Shown here one piece after another: positions 7,570 through 10,427 of a stretch of DNA of 10,427 nt. Each line of letters begins with the position of its first letter. Position 1 is the first letter of the stretch. The DNA lies in contig DQGN01000022.1 of NCBI GenBank assembly GCA_003524745.1, positions 25,623 to 36,049 of the forward strand. The letters are read 5' to 3'. Below the pieces are notes generated by a model. That model had not been told where the DNA came from, did no database searches, and was given only the letters and a program-made list of their open reading frames with translations. The position numbers and the translations under genes were made by a program. The stretch comes from Patescibacteria group bacterium (GTDB lineage: Bacteria; Patescibacteriota; Kazan-3B-28; UBA10110).

Positions 7570-7843
7570 TTTGTTGCCGGAAAATATCACAGAATTGAGG
7601 ACTAACGCTCAAATCGAGGGGGCGCAAGTTTGCCAGCTATGGAATGATTATGCCAAGCAGTTCTTTCTCAAAACTATCAGCGAGGGGCACGAAGCCATTA
7701 ATTTTCGCGACGGTGTCCTCACTATTTTAATCTCCGAAGCCGCGTTTGCAGACGAAATCAACAACCAAAAACATAAAATTATCGCCTCCGTCAACCGTGC
7801 CCTCGGCAAAAAATTAATTATGTTTGTCCGTTTCCGCCCGTAA
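7547..7843 (+). CDS. dciA: DUF721/DciA-like protein, predicted helicase loader, 98 aa
   Basis: The protein belongs to the DUF721 family, whose member DciA is the predicted ancestral loader or operator of the DnaB replicative helicase in bacteria without DnaC/DnaI. The order dnaA-dnaN-recF-dciA is also the common one in Actinobacteria. The family shows a compact KH-like fold. Here VCQLWNDYAKQFFLKTI (about 28-44) is the W-containing helix, and GVLTILISEAAFADEINNQK (56-75) leads to a helix and the closing KKLIMFVRFRP, matching the family's GxLxVxVxSxxWAxEL…IRFR pattern. It starts 23 nt inside recF with no clear Shine-Dalgarno, so it depends on recF translation. The family is fairly sure; the gene symbol is by analogy and the function unproven here. 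Confidence 0.8.
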   Translation: MSLQKLSNLLPENITELRTNAQIEGAQVCQLWNDYAKQFFLKTISEGHEAINFRDGVLTILISEAAFADEINNQKHKIIASVNRALGKKLIMFVRFRP

Positions 7844-7852
7844 CCCGAGTCT

Positions 7853-7878
7853 GTCATTCCGGACTTGATCCGGAATCC
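7853..7878. repeat. REP-like palindrome 1 (GTCATTCCGG family)
   Basis: The arms ATTCCGGA (7856-7863) and TCCGGAAT (7869-7876) are a perfect inverted repeat around CTTGA. The flanks GTC and CC match a widely seen bacterial interspersed palindrome. It lies ten bases after the dciA stop. It shares the GTCATYCYGG edge and the CTTG loop with the element at 10206, so the two are probably one family. Confidence 0.75.
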
Positions 7879-7892
7879 AGGCCCTTTCCTCT

Positions 7893-7919
7893 GTCGTCCC
7901 GACCGGAGTGGAAGGATCT
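7893..7919. repeat. REP-like element of a second family (GAnCnnAGTnGA)
   Basis: GTCCCGACCGGAGTGGAAGG followed by ATCT resembles the common interspersed motif CCTGAGCnnAGTCGAAGG. Two further, less complete relatives appear at 9572-9591 and 10409-10427. It lies 14 nt from palindrome 1, so the two form a small repeat cluster after the replication genes. Confidence 0.5.
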
Positions 7920-7948
7920 GTTGCTTTCCAAAGCAACCCAATCTTTTT
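7920..7948 (+). terminator. Weak terminator-like hairpin after dciA
   Basis: GTTGCTTT (7920-7927) pairs perfectly with AAAGCAAC (7930-7937). A TCTTTTT run follows about six bases later, at 7942-7948. The stem is AT-rich and the T-run is displaced, so efficiency is doubtful, but it is the best candidate to end the dnaA-dciA transcript. A second palindrome, ACTCTTTTAAAAGAGT, follows at 7952-7967. Confidence 0.35.
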
Positions 7949-7995
7949 GGCACTCTTTTAAAAGAGTAACCAGAAATTCCGGGCAGTCGTCGTGA

Positions 7996-8091
7996 CTATG
8001 AAATGGTAAAAATCTCTGGGCGCTTACAGCCAAACTCAGCCGATATGCCATCGGCCTCAAACATGGTTCCACCCACAGAGATTTTACTCAT
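7996..8091 (-). CDS. Possible small ORF, 31 aa, unknown function
   Basis: Unrecognised. A strong purine tract, GGAGGAGAGG, precedes two overlapping start codons in ATGAAATGAG. The first ATG reads ATG-AAA-TGA, a two-codon dead end. The second, at 8091, opens 31 codons starting MSKISVGGTMFEADGISAEF and ending in TAG at 7996. The ORF lies almost exactly within the 101-nt inverted repeat. The frame of the first ATG, beyond its TGA, also reads plausibly: a GTG at 8072 gives a 72-codon frame including HDDCPEFLVTLLKECQKDW, ending in repeat sequence. A broken small gene is therefore as likely as a real one. No promoter is visible. Confidence 0.25.
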   Translation of the reverse strand: MSKISVGGTMFEADGISAEFGCKRPEIFTIS

Positions 8092-8097
8092 TTCATA
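7997..8097. repeat. 101-nt imperfect inverted repeat (MITE- or ncRNA-like hairpin)
   Basis: The ends TATGAAAT (7997-8004) and ATTTCATA (8090-8097) pair perfectly. Pairing continues inward through about 22 base pairs to GG (8019-8020) with CC (8073-8074), interrupted only by single-base bulges at 8012, 8075 and 8088. At the tip, GCCGAT (8039-8044) pairs with ATCGGC (8050-8055) around ATGCC. Such a long hairpin in a gene-poor spot suggests a miniature inverted-repeat element or a structured RNA. No second copy is present in this window. Confidence 0.6.
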
Positions 8098-8128
8098 ACA
8101 CCTCTCCTCCAATGCCCGGTTTTTGAGG

Positions 8129-8169
8129 CGTCATTCTGGGGAGTCCCTGGGACGACTCCAGAATCGTAT
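8129..8169. repeat. REP-like palindrome 2, exact inverse copy of one inside mutM
   Basis: An imperfect hairpin: ATTCTGG-GAGTC pairs with GACTCCAGAAT with one bulged G. Its 41 bases are identical, in reverse orientation, to 10244-10284 inside mutM. The flanks differ on both sides immediately beyond the match, so the unit boundaries are sharp. It stands alone here, without the partner palindrome seen in mutM. Confidence 0.85.
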
Positions 8170-8174
8170 AACTT

Positions 8175-8198
8175 AACGGCTCAACTCGTTGAGCCGTT
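8175..8198. repeat. Perfect 11-bp-arm palindrome
   Basis: AACGGCTCAAC (8175-8185) and GTTGAGCCGTT (8188-8198) flank TC. A T-rich GGGGTTCTTTT stretch follows on the plus strand, so it could act as a weak rightward terminator, or as a terminator for the truncated mutM tail it overlaps. No role is proven. Confidence 0.5.
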
Positions 8199-8252
8199 GG
8201 GGTTCTTTTGACAAACAGGACAAAAATGAGCAGAACGACCGCCGATGCCCAT
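8181..8252 (-). pseudogene. Displaced mutM (Fpg) 3'-end relic
   Basis: The minus strand reads IGGRSAHFCPVCQK in frame, the end of the Fpg/MutM zinc finger, then NPNGSTS and TGA (8181-8183). Only this tail exists: a TAG stands three codons before the ATG at 8252, and no other part of MutM is found upstream. Compared with the intact mutM tail (9598-9636), 30 of 39 bases match across 13 codons. Eight of the nine differences are C/T or G/A changes at third positions, and 12 of 13 residues are identical. Both copies therefore diverged while coding for functional MutM. It is best explained as a gene end cut off by an insertion. Confidence 0.7.
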
Positions 8253-8257
8253 AAACC

Positions 8258-8285
8258 TTGACTAGAAGCAGATTTTTGCTAATAT
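8258..8285 (+). promoter_or_regulatory. Sigma70-type promoter of the orphan gene
   Basis: TTGACT (8258-8263) and TAATAT (8280-8285) have a 16-nt spacer. TGC precedes the -10, giving an extended -10 (TGn). The start site would be near 8292, with an 80-nt leader. It begins only a few bases after the mutM-tail relic, at the left boundary of the supposed insert. Confidence 0.6.
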
Positions 8286-8291
8286 AGGAAA

Positions 8292-8371
8292 CATAAGGCG
8301 GGGTCCATCACTTCGGACTAAATCCATAACCGCCGGCAGCTTAACAAGTTGCAACAAAAGGAGAGCCCAAG
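8292..8371 (+). promoter_or_regulatory. Structured 5' leader of the orphan gene
   Basis: The leader can fold with GGCGG (8297-8301) pairing to CCGCC (8330-8334), enclosing GTCC (8303-8306) and GGAC (8315-8318). The ribosome site AAGGAG (8358-8363) is outside this fold. It matches no riboswitch known to me, and a regulatory role is inference. Confidence 0.25.
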
Positions 8372-9463
8372 ATGCCTGAGAGCACAAGAGGCCCAAAAAC
8401 AATCTTCCGTCCGCCAGGGAGCGGCAACCAAGGAAAGGTTGAGTTCGATCCCTGGAGTATATCTGTTCTTCAGGATGTACAGGGTGGCGGGACAACGCTT
8501 GTTTGTGGAGCCGTTATCGGAGGCCTTTTCGGCCGAGAGAAGCGTTGTTCAAAGACCTTAGCTAAAGGGGATTTGACTGGCGTAAACATTAAATGTCAGC
8601 GCTGCGGGGGCATAATTGCCCCTGAGAGTTTGATGATTGAAGACCTCGTAATTGGGCTTGCTAGACATTCCTGGTCAGACAGATTAACCAGTTGGCCCCA
8701 GAGGATGCGGTCTTGTTTAAGGAACGCTTATCCAATTTTTGACGATCTTCGAGAGCTTCTGGATTGGGAGTTCCCTGAAAAGGACAACTTGCCCCTTGAT
8801 CCTCTGTTGTTGCTCAAGTACGACACGAGATATCTTCGTTATGGCAATTATGATCTGACTGGGTTAGCGTTTGACAAACTCCTAGTCCCTATCTTACCCA
8901 ACTGGTCTATCGATGAAGTTATTCGCATGGCCAAGAAAGTTGGTTTTACAGTCAATGGCCGGGAGTTTCTCGAACAAGATCAATCCTGGCCGTTGAAAGA
9001 AGAGAAGTTCTTAGCCCTAGGGATAAATTGGAACGGTGACAGTCTTTTCTGCGCAGTCGATTCTTACCACTACATCCCGTCCATTCTTCCTGAACGTCAG
9101 CCAATGGGAGCAACCGAGACAATTTTTGTGCTGACTCTGCTGACCTATTGGTTAAGGAAGCATTCAGTACCACACGGAGATTACTTTACTCAACCCCTTG
9201 TTGTAGGTAATCGGTCAGAGGATGATGCTTTAACCTTTCTTTACCGTGATGGGCATAGCATAAAAGTGCGTCAAGGACGCATAGGAGATACTCTGAAAGT
9301 CCAGGGAGACCGTCTGACGACAATATTAAGAGAAGGGATAGGACATTCGGTCCTCTCACTTATCCTTACTTGTCCCATTGAGCGACAGCTTTCAACCGTT
9401 CTCCCTGATGGCTTGGAAAGCAAGCCGGTTCCTGCCCATAGTGGCGTCCACTGTTCAGCTTAG
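8372..9463 (+). CDS. Unrecognised 363-aa protein, self-contained transcription unit
   Basis: I do not recognise a family. The start ATG has AAGGAG 8 nt upstream, a promoter at 8258 and a strong terminator after the stop, so it is very probably expressed alone. The N-terminal part is polar and rich in G, P and R, with four cysteines (C45, C59, C75, C78). KCQRCGG (74-80) looks like half of a zinc ribbon whose other half would have to be C45 and C59, an unusual spacing. The middle contains several D/E/L-rich helical stretches (about 122-150 and 178-215). The last third has strand-like patterns such as DALTFLYRDGHSIKVRQGRI (285-304). No signal peptide or clear membrane span is seen, so it is probably cytoplasmic. 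It is bracketed by copies of the mutM tail, which suggests acquired DNA. Confidence 0.75.
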   Translation: MPESTRGPKTIFRPPGSGNQGKVEFDPWSISVLQDVQGGGTTLVCGAVIGGLFGREKRCSKTLAKGDLTGVNIKCQRCGGIIAPESLMIEDLVIGLARHSWSDRLTSWPQRMRSCLRNAYPIFDDLRELLDWEFPEKDNLPLDPLLLLKYDTRYLRYGNYDLTGLAFDKLLVPILPNWSIDEVIRMAKKVGFTVNGREFLEQDQSWPLKEEKFLALGINWNGDSLFCAVDSYHYIPSILPERQPMGATETIFVLTLLTYWLRKHSVPHGDYFTQPLVVGNRSEDDALTFLYRDGHSIKVRQGRIGDTLKVQGDRLTTILREGIGHSVLSLILTCPIERQLSTVLPDGLESKPVPAHSGVHCSA

Positions 9464-9492
9464 TTTATTCTTTATTCGGTCATTATTACAGT

Positions 9493-9537
9493 GCCCCTGC
9501 TTGCCCTGAGAATTCAGGGCGGATGCGGGGGCTTTTT
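9493..9537 (+). terminator. Strong rho-independent terminator of the orphan gene
   Basis: GCCCCTGC (9493-9500) pairs with GCGGGGGC (9525-9532), with one G-T wobble. An inner stem GCCCTG (9503-9508) pairs with CAGGGC (9515-9520). TTTTT (9533-9537) follows directly. It lies about 30 nt after the stop codon. The minus strand lacks a T-run, so it does not serve mutM. Confidence 0.85.
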
Positions 9538-9571
9538 CGTGCGAGATTATGATGCAGTTTTTTATTTCTGG

Positions 9572-9591
9572 CCTTTCGACTGGGCTCAAGG
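9572..9591. repeat. REP-like remnant just after mutM
   Basis: CCTTTCGACTGGGCTCAAGG is an imperfect palindrome. Its complement contains GAGCnnAGTCGA, shared with 10409-10427 and, less exactly, with 7893-7919. It directly abuts the mutM stop codon, where it could form a weak hairpin. Confidence 0.4.
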
Positions 9592-10427
9592 TCAATGCTG
9601 GCAGATAGGGCAAAAATGGGCGGAGCGGCCGCCGATGCGGATGCTTTTAACTACTCCACACTTGTGGGGGCAGATTTTATTCTTTCTGCCGTATACTTTT
9701 AGGTAGTTTTGCATCCGACCGGGTAGTCCTTCGGCATTTTTGTAGTTGGCGATACTGGTGCCGGCATGTTTAATACCCAGTTCTAATACTTTCTTGATAG
9801 CCGAAGCCAATTTCTTAGTTTCCGGTTTGGTGATGGTTTTGCCTTTGCGATCCGGACGAATGCCAGCCACAAATAAGGCCTCGTCTGAATAAATGTTGCC
9901 TACCCCGGCAATAAGGGATTGGTCCATAAGAGTAGATTTGATCGGGCTATTCGGGTGGCGTTGGACGGTCTCCCACAAAACATTGGCGTTGAACGAACGG
10001 CTCAACGGCTCAACTCCTAATTTACTGATGAAGCTATCTTTTTCTACATCTTTAGTCGGAACTAATTTAACCCAACCGAACTTCCGCTGATCGTTGAAAT
10101 ATAGGGCGCCTTTCGACAGCTCAAAAATCACTCGCGTGTGTCGAGATGGCATCTCTTCCGCAAAATCTTTTGTCGGGTGTCCTAAGTTTAGTCTTTTTAT
10201 TCCTTCGTCATCCTGGCTTGTCCAGGATCGTACAGATTTATTCATACGATTCTGGAGTCGTCCCAGGGACTCCCCAGAATGACGGGCAATTTTAGGAACA
10301 TATATCAACTGTCCCGTCATCTTCAAATGGATCAGCAAAGACAACTCTTCAGACAGGGTAATAATCACCGCCTTGCCGCGCCGGGATATTTTTTTAATCT
10401 TCAAATTACTCCCCGAGCGTAGTCGAG
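9592..10427 (-). CDS. mutM: Formamidopyrimidine-DNA glycosylase MutM/Fpg, N-terminus outside window
   Basis: This base-excision repair enzyme removes 8-oxoguanine and formamidopyrimidines and cleaves the abasic site. The catalytic start (PELPEVE) lies beyond the window; the frame is open to the edge, so the TTG at 10404 is probably internal. Visible motifs are LLIHLKMTGQL, the DxRxFG-type DQRKFGWVKLV, LGVEPLS, the helix-two-turn-helix MDQSLIAGVGNIYSDEALF and a C-terminal zinc finger ending in GGRSAHFCPICQH. The first zinc pair is C-x3-C (CPHKC) instead of the usual C-x2-C. About 28 residues between GQLIYVPKIA and KRLNLGHPTKDF are encoded by a palindromic repeat pair and have no counterpart in typical MutM. 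The reading frame is preserved, so the gene may still work. Confidence 0.9.
   Translation of the reverse strand, partial: RLRSGSNLKIKKISRRGKAVIITLSEELSLLIHLKMTGQLIYVPKIARHSGESLGRLQNRMNKSVRSWTSQDDEGIKRLNLGHPTKDFAEEMPSRHTRVIFELSKGALYFNDQRKFGWVKLVPTKDVEKDSFISKLGVEPLSRSFNANVLWETVQRHPNSPIKSTLMDQSLIAGVGNIYSDEALFVAGIRPDRKGKTITKPETKKLASAIKKVLELGIKHAGTSIANYKNAEGLPGRMQNYLKVYGRKNKICPHKCGVVKSIRIGGRSAHFCPICQH
10206..10284. repeat. Inverted pair of REP elements (REPIN-like) inside mutM
   Basis: The left unit CGTCATCCTGG…CCAGGATCGTA (10206-10232) forms a 7-bp hairpin around CTTGT. The right unit (10245-10284) is an inverted relative with the same ends but a longer centre, and is an exact inverse of 8129-8168. 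Twelve bases separate them, and the outer ends are inverted (CGTCAT…ATGACG). The whole lies within the mutM reading frame without a stop. Confidence 0.8.
10409..10427. repeat. REP-like element at window edge, within mutM
   Basis: CTCCCCGAGCGTAGTCGAG contains the GAGCnnAGTCGA core of the second repeat family and is cut by the window end. It lies in the open mutM frame, just before KIKKISRRGK, where MutM normally has no extra residues that I can name. Confidence 0.4.

Noticed and set aside
7648..8072. Minus-strand ORFs of 101 and 72 codons after and against dciA
   Set aside because: They run through REP repeats and, for the longer one, antisense to dciA. The peptide FRIKSGMT is the usual translation of this repeat, not a gene. 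Only the small frame near 8091 was kept, at low confidence.
8088..8090. TGA recoded as glycine (as in Gracilibacteria) to join the small ORF
   Set aside because: TGA clearly ends the methyltransferase and mutM at the positions expected for these families.
7853..8200. CRISPR array
   Set aside because: The palindromes differ in sequence and spacing and no regular direct repeat-spacer unit exists.
8262..8495. 77-codon minus-strand ORF across the orphan gene's promoter and start
   Set aside because: It is antisense to a better supported gene and has no family features; its last codons overlap the promoter region next to the mutM relic.
10004..10016. 13-base match AACGGCTCAACTC shared with 8175-8187
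   Set aside because: In mutM it encodes conserved VEPL residues; the match is short, and chance or shared base preference can explain it.
1..10427. tRNA, rRNA or other known structured RNA genes
   Set aside because: No cloverleaf, CCA end or recognisable RNase P, tmRNA or SRP RNA core was seen on either strand.

Overview
The window looks like the chromosomal replication-origin neighbourhood of a bacterium with a small, compact genome, most likely a member of the Candidatus Patescibacteria (CPR). That assignment is inference. It rests on the short YidC without a large periplasmic domain, a KhpB/Jag protein without the Jag_N domain, a short RnpA, the DciA-type (DUF721) gene right after recF, and tightly overlapping genes. 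TGA is used as a normal stop (methyltransferase, mutM), so the glycine-recoding Gracilibacteria/Absconditabacteria are unlikely.

Left third (1-3720, all leftward): rpmH, rnpA, yidD, yidC, khpB/jag, a class I SAM methyltransferase and a polysaccharide flippase that runs off the window. Junctions overlap or are a few bases long, except about 13 nt before yidC, so this is probably one transcript from a good sigma70-type promoter at 3691-3720. The first five genes are the conserved origin-proximal set for ribosome, RNase P and membrane-protein insertion. The last two look like envelope or surface-glycan functions added to the operon.

Middle (3721-7843, rightward): dnaA, dnaN, recF and dciA, covering initiator, sliding clamp, gap repair and predicted helicase loader. 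A perfect DnaA box lies upstream of dnaA. More box-like sites, a strongly C-rich/G-poor stretch and an AT-rich stretch lie at the dnaA end and between dnaA and dnaN. This divergent arrangement makes 3660-5371 the likely oriC.

Right third (7844-10427, accessory): a gene-poor stretch packed with palindromic REP-like repeats, a 101-nt imperfect hairpin that encloses a 31-codon ORF, and a relic of a mutM 3' end. Next comes an unrecognised 363-codon gene with its own promoter and strong terminator, then a leftward mutM (N-terminus outside the window). Two points stand out. A pair of inverted REP elements sits in frame inside mutM, and a 41-bp exact copy of one of them lies 2 kb away. The orphan gene is also bracketed by two copies of the mutM tail that differ almost only at third codon positions, which suggests insertion at the mutM 3' end.
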